The notes beneath the pieces were generated by a model. That model was not told where the DNA came from, did not search any database, and saw nothing but the letters and a program-made list of their open reading frames with translations. From NCBI GenBank assembly GCA_043777795.1, contig JAYWHJ010000219.1, positions 1 to 23,009 of the forward strand: a stretch of 23,009 nt of DNA. Reading direction: 5' to 3'. How positions within the stretch are numbered: the first letter of the stretch is position 1; the number at the start of each line of letters is the position of its first letter. The position numbers were made by a program, and so were the translations under genes. This document shows positions 13,893 through 21,434 of this stretch, one piece after another. Origin of the DNA: JAAFIP01 sp043777795 (lineage in GTDB: Bacteria; Pseudomonadota; Gammaproteobacteria; Burkholderiales; Burkholderiaceae_C).

Positions 13893-14648
13893 TTATCCAC
13901 GAATTTTGTAGCCTATACGCAGCAAATGCACAGCCACAGCACTCACCAACAGGAAAGCCACACCCACAATACCTAGACTGAGCCAAGGCGATACATCACT
14001 CACCCCAAAAAAGCCGTACCTGAAGCCATCGATCATGTAGAAAAATGGATTGAAGTGGCTGACGGTTTGCCAAAAAATGGGCAATGAATGGATCGAATAA
14101 AACACACCGCTGAGAAATGTCATCGGCATGATGACGAAGTTTTGAAACGCCGCCATTTGGTCAAACTTTTCGGCCCACAAACCTGCAATCAAGCCCATGG
14201 CACCCAACATACCGGCACCCAGAAATGCAAACACTAAAATCCACAGCGGAGCAACGATACCGGGCTGACCAAACCAATAAGTTACCACCATTACACCGGC
14301 GCCCACAGCCAAGCCGCGCACGATCGACGAACCGACATAGGCACAAAACCAACTCCAGTGCCCCAGGGGTGTCAGCAGCACAAAGACCAAATTGCCCATG
14401 ATCTTGCTTTGTATCAAGCTTGAGGAGCTGTTGGCAAAAGCATTTTGCAACACGCTCATCATCACCAAGCCAGGGACTAAAAATGCGGTGTAGCTCACCG
14501 TGCCGTACACCTTGGCCCCAGTGTCCAGTACATGGCCAAAAATCAGCATGTAAAGCATGGCGGTCAGCACTGGAGCTGCTACGGTTTGAAAACCGACACT
14601 CCAAAAACGAAGTACCTCTTTGTAAAGCAGTGTGCGCCAACCGGTCAT
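13893..14648 (-). CDS. ABC-2 type exporter permease (YadH-like)
   Basis: A 251-residue inner-membrane permease with about six hydrophobic segments. It shows the ABC-2 family pattern: LYKEVLRFWSVGFQTVAAPV entry helix, LVPGLVMMSVLQNAFANSSSSLI, and the late loop MPMTFLSGVFYSIHSLPIFW followed by FNPFFYMIDGFRYGFFG, typical of YadH/NodJ-like subunits. It presumably forms a dimer driven by the ATPase directly upstream, whose TGA stop overlaps this ATG as ATGA. The substrate is unknown. Its place between mla and ibaG-murA suggests an envelope-related role, which is inference. The symbol is left blank because orthology to yadH was not tested. Confidence 0.93.
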   Translation of the reverse strand: MTGWRTLLYKEVLRFWSVGFQTVAAPVLTAMLYMLIFGHVLDTGAKVYGTVSYTAFLVPGLVMMSVLQNAFANSSSSLIQSKIMGNLVFVLLTPLGHWSWFCAYVGSSIVRGLAVGAGVMVVTYWFGQPGIVAPLWILVFAFLGAGMLGAMGLIAGLWAEKFDQMAAFQNFVIMPMTFLSGVFYSIHSLPIFWQTVSHFNPFFYMIDGFRYGFFGVSDVSPWLSLGIVGVAFLLVSAVAVHLLRIGYKIRG

Positions 14649-15595
14649 CGCGTTACCCCGATACTTGCCACGTCTTGCGCGGCACTCGAAGGTGCCCCCT
14701 TGGACATCACATCCAAGAAAACGTCCTCTAAGTCCGCCTTGCGAATCTCCACATCCTGCGCCTCCAAGCCTGCTCGACGCACGGCGGCCAGGTAATGCTC
14801 GATCTCAGCCGCATTGTGCGCCGGAAACTGCACAATACGGCCTGTGATGCGCGCCTTGTCCGCCAGCTCTTTAGGCAATTCACTGTCAATCTTAAAGCGC
14901 AGCACATTTGACGAGGCGGCTTTTAGCAACTCGGAAGTGGGTGCCAGCGCCACGACTTTGCCTTGTTTAAGCATGGCAATGCGGCTGCATAGCGCCTCGG
15001 CTTCTTCCAGATAATGTGTGGTGAGTAGCACCGTGCTGCCTTGCTTGTTGAGCTTGGCAATGAACTGCCACAGGGTTTGGCGCAGCTCCACGTCCACACC
15101 CGCTGTGGGCTCGTCCAGCACAATGACAGGGGGTTTATGCACCAGCGCCTGCGCTACCAGCACACGGCGTTTCATGCCGCCGGAGAGCTGGCGCATATTG
15201 GAATTGGCTTTGTCAGTCAAGCCCAGGCTATGCAGCAGCTCGTCGATCCAGGCATCGTTGTTCTTGACTCCAAAGTAACCCGACTGGATACGCAGCACGT
15301 CGCGTACATTGAAAAACGGGTCGAACACCAGCTCTTGGGGCACAACGCCCAATTTGCGGCGGGCGTGGGTGTAGTCTGAGCGCACATCGTGGCCATGCAC
15401 CAAAATATGCCCCGACGTAGCGCGCGTAAGGCCCGCCAAGATGCTGATAAGGGTGGTTTTACCCGCTCCGTTAGGCCCCAGTAAACCAAAAAACTCGCCT
15501 TGTTCGATGTCAAGGCTCACGCCATCCAGCGCAGTGAGTGCGCCGCGAGAGCTGGAATAATTTTTGGATACGGATTGGACTGAAATTGCAGGCAT
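14645..15595 (-). CDS. ABC transporter ATPase (YadG-like)
   Basis: A 316-residue cytoplasmic ATPase partner of the ABC-2 permease. Walker A GPNGAGKTT (40-48), Q-loop in VVPQELVFDPFF, signature LSGGMKRR (137-144), Walker B VIVLDEPTAG (157-166) and H-loop TTHYLEEAE are all intact. The C-terminal 90 residues (from about 225) form an extra domain typical of drug- or polysaccharide-type ABC-2 ATPases, ending in a Ser/Ala-rich tail. AAAGG lies about four bases before the ATG. It follows mlaB by 83 bases, a gap with a TACAAT -10-like box but no convincing -35, so it may have its own promoter. Confidence 0.94.
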   Translation of the reverse strand: MPAISVQSVSKNYSSSRGALTALDGVSLDIEQGEFFGLLGPNGAGKTTLISILAGLTRATSGHILVHGHDVRSDYTHARRKLGVVPQELVFDPFFNVRDVLRIQSGYFGVKNNDAWIDELLHSLGLTDKANSNMRQLSGGMKRRVLVAQALVHKPPVIVLDEPTAGVDVELRQTLWQFIAKLNKQGSTVLLTTHYLEEAEALCSRIAMLKQGKVVALAPTSELLKAASSNVLRFKIDSELPKELADKARITGRIVQFPAHNAAEIEHYLAAVRRAGLEAQDVEIRKADLEDVFLDVMSKGAPSSAAQDVASIGVTR

Positions 15596-15678
15596 GAACC
15601 TTTAATTGTAGGGCTTGCACGGCCTGCCTAGGTCGCGTACGACGCGGCAAGGCGCAATTCTGTAGGTGAATGCGTCTG

Positions 15679-15948
15679 TTAAGGAGATGCAGGCAGCAGC
15701 TCAGCCACCCCGTACATGCTGGCCAAGGCGCGTAGACGCTCGGGCAAGCCCCGCACTGAGAAGGTTTTGCCCGCTACTTGCGCCTCCCGGCGGCACTCCA
15801 GCAGCACAGCTAGGGCGGACGAATCAAACCGCTGCAATGCTGTGGCATCGGCCACTACCACGGCGTCACCATGCTGTAAGGCTTGCACCAGCATGTGCGC
15901 ACAGGCGCGCGCACTGCTGTGGGTGATCTCGATCGGTAGCATTAACAT
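15679..15948 (-). CDS. mlaB: MlaB-like STAS-domain protein
   Basis: A small STAS protein that in the MlaFEDB complex binds the ATPase MlaF and stabilises it. The preferred ATG gives 89 residues; GTG at 15954 (+2 residues) and ATG at 15942 are alternatives, and no ribosome-binding site separates them. Visible are a beta-strand AVVVADATALQRFDSSALAVLL (about 29-50, hydrophobic interruptions included) with Ser43-Ser44 at the conserved STAS Ser/Thr position, followed by the ECRREAQVAGKTFSVRGLPE helix-strand. It begins about 12 bases after the mlaC stop. Sequence alone is weakly diagnostic; identity rests mainly on position after mlaC. Confidence 0.85.
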   Translation of the reverse strand: MLMLPIEITHSSARACAHMLVQALQHGDAVVVADATALQRFDSSALAVLLECRREAQVAGKTFSVRGLPERLRALASMYGVAELLPASP

Positions 15949-15959
15949 GGGCACAGGCT

Positions 15960-16592
15960 TTAAGATTTTTTCGCACCTTTGTTACGGTCAGCCAGCTTTG
16001 TAATCAAGCCATCGATGCCGTTGGCACTGATCTCCTGGTTGAACTGCGAGCGGTACGTCTCTACCAGCCACACACCCAACACATTCAGATCGTAGATTTT
16101 CCAGCCAGCGGCTGATTTTTCCATACGGTAATCTAGCTGGATCGGATCACCACGGCCCTTGATCTCGGTTCTGACCACCACTTCGCTCTCTTCAGCCGCT
16201 GCGCGCAGTGGTTTCATGGAAATAGTTTGGTCCCGCACCTCGGCCAAAGCGCCTGAATAGGTACGCACCAGCAAAATTTTGAACTCTTCTTGTAGGCGTT
16301 TTTGCTGCTCCGGTGTGGCTTGTCTCCAATTGCGGCCCACGGCTGCAGAGGTCATGCGAGCAAAATTCACATTGGGCATGATTTTGCTGTCTACCAGCGC
16401 AATGACCTTGCTGGTGTCGCCAGCCTGAATGCTTTTGTCGGCCTTGATAGCGTCAAGCACTTCGGTGGATAGGCGTTTGATCAGCACATCAGGACCCTCA
16501 GCGCTCTGCGCCAACGCGGTGCCAGACAGGCCAAGACCGGTGCTGAGCACCACGGAGCTGATGACGGTAAACCAACGGCGGTTGATCAACAT
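15960..16592 (-). CDS. mlaC: MlaC, periplasmic phospholipid carrier
   Basis: Tol_Tol_Ttg2-family soluble lipid shuttle carrying phospholipids between the MlaA complex in the outer membrane and MlaFEDB in the inner membrane. The ATG at 16592 is supported by AAGGAAAAG about 6 bases upstream and gives 210 residues; an ATG at 16613 would spoil the signal peptide. A Sec signal runs RRWFTVISSVVLSTGLG with likely cleavage after ALA (residue 28). The mature part shows family motifs VDSKIMPNVNFARMTSAAVG, WRQATPEQQKRLQEEFKILL, RTYSGAL and GWKIYDLNVLGVWLVETYR, the lipid-binding fold. A 168-base gap lies upstream, so it may be less tightly coupled to mlaA. Confidence 0.95.
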   Translation of the reverse strand: MLINRRWFTVISSVVLSTGLGLSGTALAQSAEGPDVLIKRLSTEVLDAIKADKSIQAGDTSKVIALVDSKIMPNVNFARMTSAAVGRNWRQATPEQQKRLQEEFKILLVRTYSGALAEVRDQTISMKPLRAAAEESEVVVRTEIKGRGDPIQLDYRMEKSAAGWKIYDLNVLGVWLVETYRSQFNQEISANGIDGLITKLADRNKGAKKS

Positions 16593-16760
16593 TACTTTTC
16601 CTTTATATGGCATGCGCCATGAACTGATAACGTCATCCTACGCATTTTGGACGACTGGGTATGTAAATAGGACGTGACGCAGTCACTACTATTGTGATGG
16701 ATTACGCAAATTAAGCTGTCGGAGCAACGTCCAGTTGCTTTGCTTACGCTTCACTAGACA
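16593..16760. other. Gap between mlaA and mlaC
   Basis: 168 bases, the longest gap within the mla cluster. It holds an imperfect hairpin AGCAAC-TGGAC-GTTGCT (minus strand) about 35 bases past the mlaA stop without a U tract, and the mlaC ribosome-binding site at its left end. No coding sequence or confident promoter was seen. Confidence 0.5.
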
Positions 16761-17579
16761 TCATTTCTTAGGCTCATCGCGAGGTTTATCGTTGCTTTCT
16801 GTATCTACCTCTTGGCTATCGTCGGCTTCTTTGTTCGCTGAGCGGGCTACATCGGCATTGCGCTTAGCCAAAAATGCGTCACGGGTGAAGGTATATTTAT
16901 CTAACGCAGCATCGTCCAGCAGATTGCCAAGGCGCAAAAACTTGGATCGAGAATTGACCAGGCGCACCAGTGTTACCGTGGTGCGGGCGCCGGTGGGGCC
17001 AATTTGAGATACAGGGTCGTAGGCGGTTTCAGCGGTGATCGTCAAAGCGTCACGCACTGTAGATGGACCAAAGATGGGCAATACCAAGTAAGGCCCCGAC
17101 GGCACACCCCATCGGCCCAGGGTTTTGCCCAGATCTTCGTTGTGCTTGGTGATGCCCGCCTCACCGGCGATATCTAAAAGGCCACCTAAACCGAAAAATG
17201 TATTGATGGAGAAGCGCGCAATGCTGTCGACTGCTTTCTGCGGACGCAACTGCAACACACTGTTCACAAAAGTCCAGCCGTCTTGCAAGTTACCAAAGAA
17301 GTTGGTTACTCCTTCGCGTACCAATGATGGGGTAACAGCCACATAAGCCGTAGCGACTGGTTTGAGTACCGCGCGGTCAATGCCGTCGTTAAAGCTGGAC
17401 ATCGTCCGGTTGTACGGTTCCAGCGGATCTTTGGGATTCGCATTGGGCCCCGTCGCGCAACCCGCCAATACAAGCAGTAGACCGCCAGCGCATATTAATA
17501 GAGCGCGGTTAACTATTGATTTGATAGTATTGGTGATATGGGTGCCTATGCGTATTCGATCAATTTCTTTGCCATTCAT
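16761..17579 (-). CDS. mlaA: MlaA (VacJ), outer-membrane lipoprotein
   Basis: Lipoprotein component of Mla retrograde phospholipid trafficking; it removes mislocalised phospholipids from the outer leaflet, usually with porins. At 272 residues it has a lipoprotein signal ending LVLAGC with lipidated Cys41. The pre-hydrophobic part is long (about 25 residues), and no better start was found. The VacJ signature DPLEPYNRTMSSFNDGIDRA (51-70) is followed by NFFGNLQDGWTFVNSVLQL, SIARFSINTFFGLGGLLDIA and GVPSGPYLVLPIFGPSTVRDA. The C-terminal tail from about 245 is charged and low-complexity. The ATG overlaps the mlaD stop as ATGA. Carriage of mlaA between mlaD and mlaC is known in betaproteobacteria, unlike E. 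coli. Confidence 0.96.
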   Translation of the reverse strand: MNGKEIDRIRIGTHITNTIKSIVNRALLICAGGLLLVLAGCATGPNANPKDPLEPYNRTMSSFNDGIDRAVLKPVATAYVAVTPSLVREGVTNFFGNLQDGWTFVNSVLQLRPQKAVDSIARFSINTFFGLGGLLDIAGEAGITKHNEDLGKTLGRWGVPSGPYLVLPIFGPSTVRDALTITAETAYDPVSQIGPTGARTTVTLVRLVNSRSKFLRLGNLLDDAALDKYTFTRDAFLAKRNADVARSANKEADDSQEVDTESNDKPRDEPKK

Positions 17580-18088
17580 TTTTTACTTCCAATCCCTGAA
17601 ACTGCATTCGGACTATCGGCCGCTTTGCTTGGACCATCTGCTGCTTTGCTGTAGAGAAACTGAGAAATCAGGTTCTCTAAAACCACTGCCGATTGCGTGC
17701 TTTTGATGGTATCCCCTGGCACCAAATTTTTATCGTCAGCACCAGCCTCTACGCCAATGTACTGTTCGCCCAACAAACCGCTGGTCAAAATCTTGAGCGA
17801 GCTGTCTTTAGGGAAAGCATATTTGCTTTGCATCGCCAAATTAACTCTGGCTTGATAAGACTTGTCATCAAACGTAATCGACTCTACACGCCCTACCACC
17901 ACACCCGCACTTTTTACCGCAGCACTGGACTTGAGACCGCCAATATTGTCGAATTTGGCGCTCACTTTATAGGTAGAGTCAAAGTTAAAGCTCAGCAAAT
18001 TGCCTGCTTTGAGGGCTAAAAACAGCAGCGCTGCAGCGCCAATCAAGATAAACAAACCAACCCAAAAATCGTTTTTAGAGCGTTGCAT
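17576..18088 (-). CDS. mlaD: MlaD, MCE-domain lipid-binding protein
   Basis: Inner-membrane-anchored MCE protein whose hexameric ring forms the periplasmic lipid channel of the MlaFEDB complex. At 170 residues it has one N-terminal membrane segment (FWVGLFILIGAAALLFLAL, about 8-26) and an MCE domain (about 39-117) with YKVSAKFDNIGGLKSSAAVK, GVVVGRVESI and the GLLGEQYIGVEAG closing motif. The C-terminal 30 residues are Ala/Ser-rich with repeated KAAD. AAGGA lies nine bases before the ATG, beginning within the mlaE stop region (12-base gap). Its stop overlaps mlaA as ATGA. Confidence 0.96.
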   Translation of the reverse strand: MQRSKNDFWVGLFILIGAAALLFLALKAGNLLSFNFDSTYKVSAKFDNIGGLKSSAAVKSAGVVVGRVESITFDDKSYQARVNLAMQSKYAFPKDSSLKILTSGLLGEQYIGVEAGADDKNLVPGDTIKSTQSAVVLENLISQFLYSKAADGPSKAADSPNAVSGIGSKK

Positions 18089-18100
18089 ACTGCTTTGTCC

Positions 18101-18883
18101 TTAGATTGAAAACATCAAAGCCGTGAGAATGAAGTCAAGCCCCAACACGGCCAAGCTAGCGACCACTACGGTGCGCGTTGTGGCGCGCGACACGCCTTCC
18201 GGTGTGGCCTGTGCCTCAAAGCCCTGTAGCAGGGCTACAAACGTAACCACCACACCAAACACAAAGCTTTTGATCACGCCATTACCCACGTCGCTCCAGA
18301 CATCCACGCCGCCTTGCATTTGGCTCCAGAACGACCCACTGTCCACACCGATCATCAGCACGCCGACGATGTAGCCACCAATCACACCCACCGCGCTGAA
18401 AACTGCGGCAAGGATAGGCATGGCGATCACTCCAGCCCAAAAACGCGGCGCCAGTACGCGCTGCACCGGGTCGATCGCGGTCATCTCCATATAGCTAAGT
18501 ACTTCGTCGCGCTTCATCAAACCAATCTCGGCTGTCAGCGCGGTACCGGCGCGCCCTGCAAAGAGTAGAGCCGTGACAACGGGCCCAAGTTCCCGTACCA
18601 AGCCCAATGCCACAAGCAAACCCAGCGCCTCGGACGAGCCGTAGCGCTGCAAGGTGTAGTAGCCCTGCAAACCCAGCACAAAACCCACAAACAAGCCACT
18701 GACCGTGATGATGGCCAGCGAGTAGTTGCCCAAAAAATGAATCTGATCCCGCACCAAACCAAAGCGCTTGAAAGTAGGAACAATGGAACACAGCAAACGC
18801 CAAAACAAGCGCGCGCCATGGCCGTAGTCAGCCAATTGGCTGCGCGCCGAGAAACCCACATCGCTAGGCTTGTACCAACTCAT
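18101..18883 (-). CDS. mlaE: MlaE, phospholipid ABC transporter permease
   Basis: Inner-membrane permease of the Mla lipid transporter, 260 residues, with about five hydrophobic helices. The family motifs are visible: AIITVSGLFVGFVLGLQGY, LVRELGPVVTALLFAGRAGT, the cytoplasmic coupling segment ALTAEIGLMKRDEVLSYMEM, DPVQRVLAPRFWAGVIAMP and CFKGFEAQ-like LLQGFEAQATPEGVSRATTR before the final helix. The ATG overlaps the mlaF stop as ATGA, so ATPase and permease are translated together. No lesion is seen. Confidence 0.96.
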   Translation of the reverse strand: MSWYKPSDVGFSARSQLADYGHGARLFWRLLCSIVPTFKRFGLVRDQIHFLGNYSLAIITVSGLFVGFVLGLQGYYTLQRYGSSEALGLLVALGLVRELGPVVTALLFAGRAGTALTAEIGLMKRDEVLSYMEMTAIDPVQRVLAPRFWAGVIAMPILAAVFSAVGVIGGYIVGVLMIGVDSGSFWSQMQGGVDVWSDVGNGVIKSFVFGVVVTFVALLQGFEAQATPEGVSRATTRTVVVASLAVLGLDFILTALMFSI

Positions 18884-19737
18884 AGTGCAGCCTTTGCTTT
18901 GACCACACCAGAGCCAAAATCCTGCTCTACCGTGTTGCCAGGGTAATGGAAACGTACCGGGCCATCGGCCAACGCGTTCACAAACTGGTGTACCAGCGGG
19001 TCTGTGCTGTGTCGTACCTCATCCGGTGTGCCTTGGGCGGCAATCTTTCCGTTCGCCAGCACGATCACCTGGTCTGCGATACGGAAGGTTTCCTCCAAGT
19101 CGTGCGAGACAACGATGCTGGTCAGGCCCAGCACATCGTTGAGATCACGGATCAGCCTGGCTGCGGTACCCAAAGAAATCGGGTCTAAGCCCGCAAACGG
19201 CTCGTCATACATGATCAGCTCGGGATCCAGCGCGATGGCGCGGGCCAGGGCTACCCGCCGGGCCATCCCACCGCTGAGCTCGCTGGGCATCAGGGTGTGC
19301 GCACCGCGCAGGCCCACCGCGGTGAGCTTCATCAACACGATATCTTTAATCAGGGCTTCTGGCAGATCCGTATGCTCGCGCAGTGGAAAGGCCACGTTTT
19401 CAAATACGCTCAAATCGGTAAACAAAGCACCGAACTGGAACAGCATGCCCATCCGGCGGCGCAGGGAGTACAAACCTTGGGTGTCCAAGGTTGCAATATT
19501 GCTGCCTTCAAAGAGTGCTTCACCTTTCTGGGCCTTGGCTTGGCCGCCGATCACCCGAAGCACTGTGGTTTTGCCCCCGCCAGAGGCGCCCATCAATGCG
19601 GTCACTTTGCCGCGTGGCACCGAAAAAGTAACGCCGTCCAAGATAGCGCGTGCGCCGTAACCGAAGGTCAAGTTGCGAAACTCGATCAAAGGGCTGTCAT
19701 CGTGCGGTGGTGTGGGCGTGAGTTGCTTGGTGTCCAT
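18880..19737 (-). CDS. mlaF: MlaF, phospholipid ABC transporter ATPase
   Basis: Cytoplasmic ATPase of the Mla system, 285 residues. Walker A GASGGGKTT (50-58), Q-loop MLFQFGALFTDLSVFENVAF, signature LSGGMARR (154-161), Walker B LIMYDEPFAGLDP (174-186) and H-loop VVSHDLEET are intact. The FQFGALF and FENVAFPL segments are typical of MlaF-type ATPases. The ATG has no ribosome-binding site: the bases before it are pyrimidine-rich and a 7-bp hairpin ends about 10 bases upstream. It is the first gene of the mla cluster and starts 110 bases after gltD. Confidence 0.96.
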   Translation of the reverse strand: MDTKQLTPTPPHDDSPLIEFRNLTFGYGARAILDGVTFSVPRGKVTALMGASGGGKTTVLRVIGGQAKAQKGEALFEGSNIATLDTQGLYSLRRRMGMLFQFGALFTDLSVFENVAFPLREHTDLPEALIKDIVLMKLTAVGLRGAHTLMPSELSGGMARRVALARAIALDPELIMYDEPFAGLDPISLGTAARLIRDLNDVLGLTSIVVSHDLEETFRIADQVIVLANGKIAAQGTPDEVRHSTDPLVHQFVNALADGPVRFHYPGNTVEQDFGSGVVKAKAAL

Positions 19738-19746
19738 AAAAGCGAA

Positions 19747-19765
19747 AGCCGGAAATCATCCGGCT
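19747..19765 (-). terminator. Hairpin just upstream of mlaF
   Basis: On the minus strand AGCCGGA-TGATT-TCCGGCT (7-bp stem, 5-base loop) is followed by TTCGCTTTT and then the mlaF ATG. It could end gltBD read-through or attenuate mla transcripts started at the -10 box just upstream. Confidence 0.55.
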
Positions 19766-19769
19766 CTCA

Positions 19770-19789
19770 ATCATACGGGAATTCCCGTA
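19770..19789 (-). promoter_or_regulatory. Candidate mla promoter -10 with 16-bp palindrome
   Basis: A perfect palindrome TACGGGAATTCCCGTA (19774-19789) runs directly into TATGAT (19770-19775, minus strand), a five-of-six match to a -10 box. The -35 position (about 17 bases upstream) has no good hexamer, as expected for an activated promoter or chance. The palindrome is placed to be a regulator site. Confidence 0.45.
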
Positions 19790-19847
19790 ACCCTAGCGCC
19801 CCCCAAACGAGGGGTGTCGTCAGTTTTAATGCGATCTTAACGTGGCC

Positions 19848-21326
19848 TTAACGCGGCAAGTCACTAAAACCCATCAAAAACTCGTCCACTGAACGGGCAG
19901 CTTGGCGGCCTTCGCGTATCGCCCACACCACAAGTGACTGCCCACGGCGCATGTCGCCAGCTGCAAATACGTTGGCGACATTGGTGGCGTAACCACCGGT
20001 AAAGTCTGTCGTCGCCTTGGCGTTGCCGCGTCCATCTTTGTCGATACCGAAGGCATCCAGGACTGAAGCGACGGGGCTGACAAAGCCCATGGCCAAGAGC
20101 ACCATGTCGGCGGGGATGGTTTGCTCGCTACCGGCTACTTCGATCATCTTGCCGCCCTGCCACTCCAGGCGCACAGTTTTCACGGCTTTGACCTTGCCTT
20201 TGTCTTTGCCCTCACCAGCGATGAATTCTTTGGTGGCGATGGCAAACTCGCGCTCACAACCTTCTTCGTGGCTCGAGCTGGTACGCAGCTTAGTGGGCCA
20301 GTACGGCCAGACCATGGGCTTATTCTCGTGCTCAGGGGGCATTGGCATCAGCTCAAACTGCGTGACGCTCACAGCGCCATGGCGGTTGCTGGTACCCACG
20401 CAGTCGCTACCGGTGTCGCCGCCGCCAATGACAACGACGTGTTTACCATCAGCGCGCAATTGGTCTTTGAACTTATCGCCTGCATTCACCTTGTTTTGCA
20501 TGGGTAAAAACTCCATGGCGAAGTGCACGCCTTCCAGGTCACGGCCAGGCACGGGCAGGTCACGGCTTTGCTCGGCACCGCCAGTCAGCAACACGGCATC
20601 GAAGTCTTTTTTAAGTTGTTCTGGAGAGATGGTCTCTTTCGCCCAGTTGGTGACCTTGCTATCTTTGTCTAGCGCCGCTACCATCACGCCGGTTTTGAAA
20701 GTCACGCCCTCTGCTTGCATTTGCTCTACCCGGCGGTCGATGTGGTGCTTTTCCATCTTAAAGTCAGGAATGCCGTAGCGCAGCAGGCCGCCCACGCGGT
20801 CGTTCTTTTCAAACAGTGTCACGTCGTGCCCAGCGCGCGCCAGCTGCTGCGCTGCGGCCATGCCAGCAGGGCCGGAACCGACGACAGCAACCTTCTTACC
20901 TGTCTTGTGCTTAGCAACCTGCGGCTTGACCCAGCCCTCAGCCCAAGCACGGTCAATGATGGCGTGCTCGATGCTTTTGATGCCAATCGGATCGTCATTG
21001 ATATTGAGTGTGCAAGCCTCTTCGCAGGGCGCGGGGCAAATGCGGCCCGTGAACTCCGGGAAGTTGTTGGTGCTGTGCAGCACGGTGATGGCGTTCTTCC
21101 AGTCGCCCTGGTACACCAAGTCGTTGAAGTCGGGAATGATGTTGTTGACCGGGCAGCCGCTATTGCAAAACGGTGTGCCGCAGTCCATGCAGCGCGCGCC
21201 TTGCTTTTTAGCGTCTTCTTCACTCAAACCGATCACAAACTCTTTGTAATGCTTGAGGCGCTCGGGCACGGGCTTGTAGCCCTCTTCTACGCGGTCAAAC
21301 TCTAAAAATCCAGTGGCTTTTCCCAT
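19848..21326 (-). CDS. gltD: GltD, glutamate synthase small subunit
   Basis: NADPH-oxidising beta subunit of glutamate synthase (EC 1.4.1.13), which passes electrons through FAD and iron-sulfur clusters to GltB. At 492 residues it is full length. N-terminal cysteines for two 4Fe-4S clusters lie in RCMDCGTPFCNSGCPVNN (Cys46, 49, 54, 58) and GRICPAPCEEAC (Cys97, 101, 105). The FAD-binding site is VAVVGSGPAGMAAA (about 147-160) and the NADPH-binding site VVVIGGGDTGSDC (about 298-310). VFAAGDMRRGQSLVVWAI near the C-terminus is the second FAD contact. It lies 108 bases after gltB, with repeat copy B in between. Only a weak AAGAG precedes the ATG. Confidence 0.98.
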   Translation of the reverse strand: MGKATGFLEFDRVEEGYKPVPERLKHYKEFVIGLSEEDAKKQGARCMDCGTPFCNSGCPVNNIIPDFNDLVYQGDWKNAITVLHSTNNFPEFTGRICPAPCEEACTLNINDDPIGIKSIEHAIIDRAWAEGWVKPQVAKHKTGKKVAVVGSGPAGMAAAQQLARAGHDVTLFEKNDRVGGLLRYGIPDFKMEKHHIDRRVEQMQAEGVTFKTGVMVAALDKDSKVTNWAKETISPEQLKKDFDAVLLTGGAEQSRDLPVPGRDLEGVHFAMEFLPMQNKVNAGDKFKDQLRADGKHVVVIGGGDTGSDCVGTSNRHGAVSVTQFELMPMPPEHENKPMVWPYWPTKLRTSSSHEEGCEREFAIATKEFIAGEGKDKGKVKAVKTVRLEWQGGKMIEVAGSEQTIPADMVLLAMGFVSPVASVLDAFGIDKDGRGNAKATTDFTGGYATNVANVFAAGDMRRGQSLVVWAIREGRQAARSVDEFLMGFSDLPR

Positions 21327-21363
21327 GGTGATTTACTCTTTTCAGGGTTTATTCAAATTTTTA

Positions 21364-21415
21364 CACTATTAATTTCATAGCTGTTCCCGCAATATTTTAT
21401 TGGGCTAACAGCTTA
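21364..21415 (+). repeat. Short interspersed repeat, copy B
   Basis: A 52-base element between gltB and gltD, matching copy A (6463-6514) at 46 of 52 positions without gaps. The right 38 bases (21378-21415) form a good hairpin: outer arms agctgtt/aacagct are perfect, inner arms cccgcaata/tattggg have one bulge, and the loop is a few T residues. Both copies have the same orientation and sit between co-directional genes. Confidence 0.88.
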
Positions 21416-21434
21416 AAACACTTATAAGTTAGCG

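Noticed and set aside
15596..15678. Promoter or terminator between mlaB and the exporter ATPase
   Set aside because: Only a TACAAT box and a GC inverted repeat (CGCG-TCGTA-CGCG) without a T run or -35; too weak to annotate.
16590..16760. Separate mlaC promoter in the long gap after mlaA
   Set aside because: Several loose TTGCGT/CACAAT-type boxes exist, but none at acceptable spacing.
17576..18088. mlaA between mlaD and mlaC as a novel rearrangement
   Set aside because: This placement is already known in betaproteobacteria, so it is not unusual here.
20017..20778. + strand open frame (253 codons) opposite gltD
   Set aside because: Shadow of gltD, whose motifs are intact; low-complexity Ser/Pro composition typical of antisense frames.
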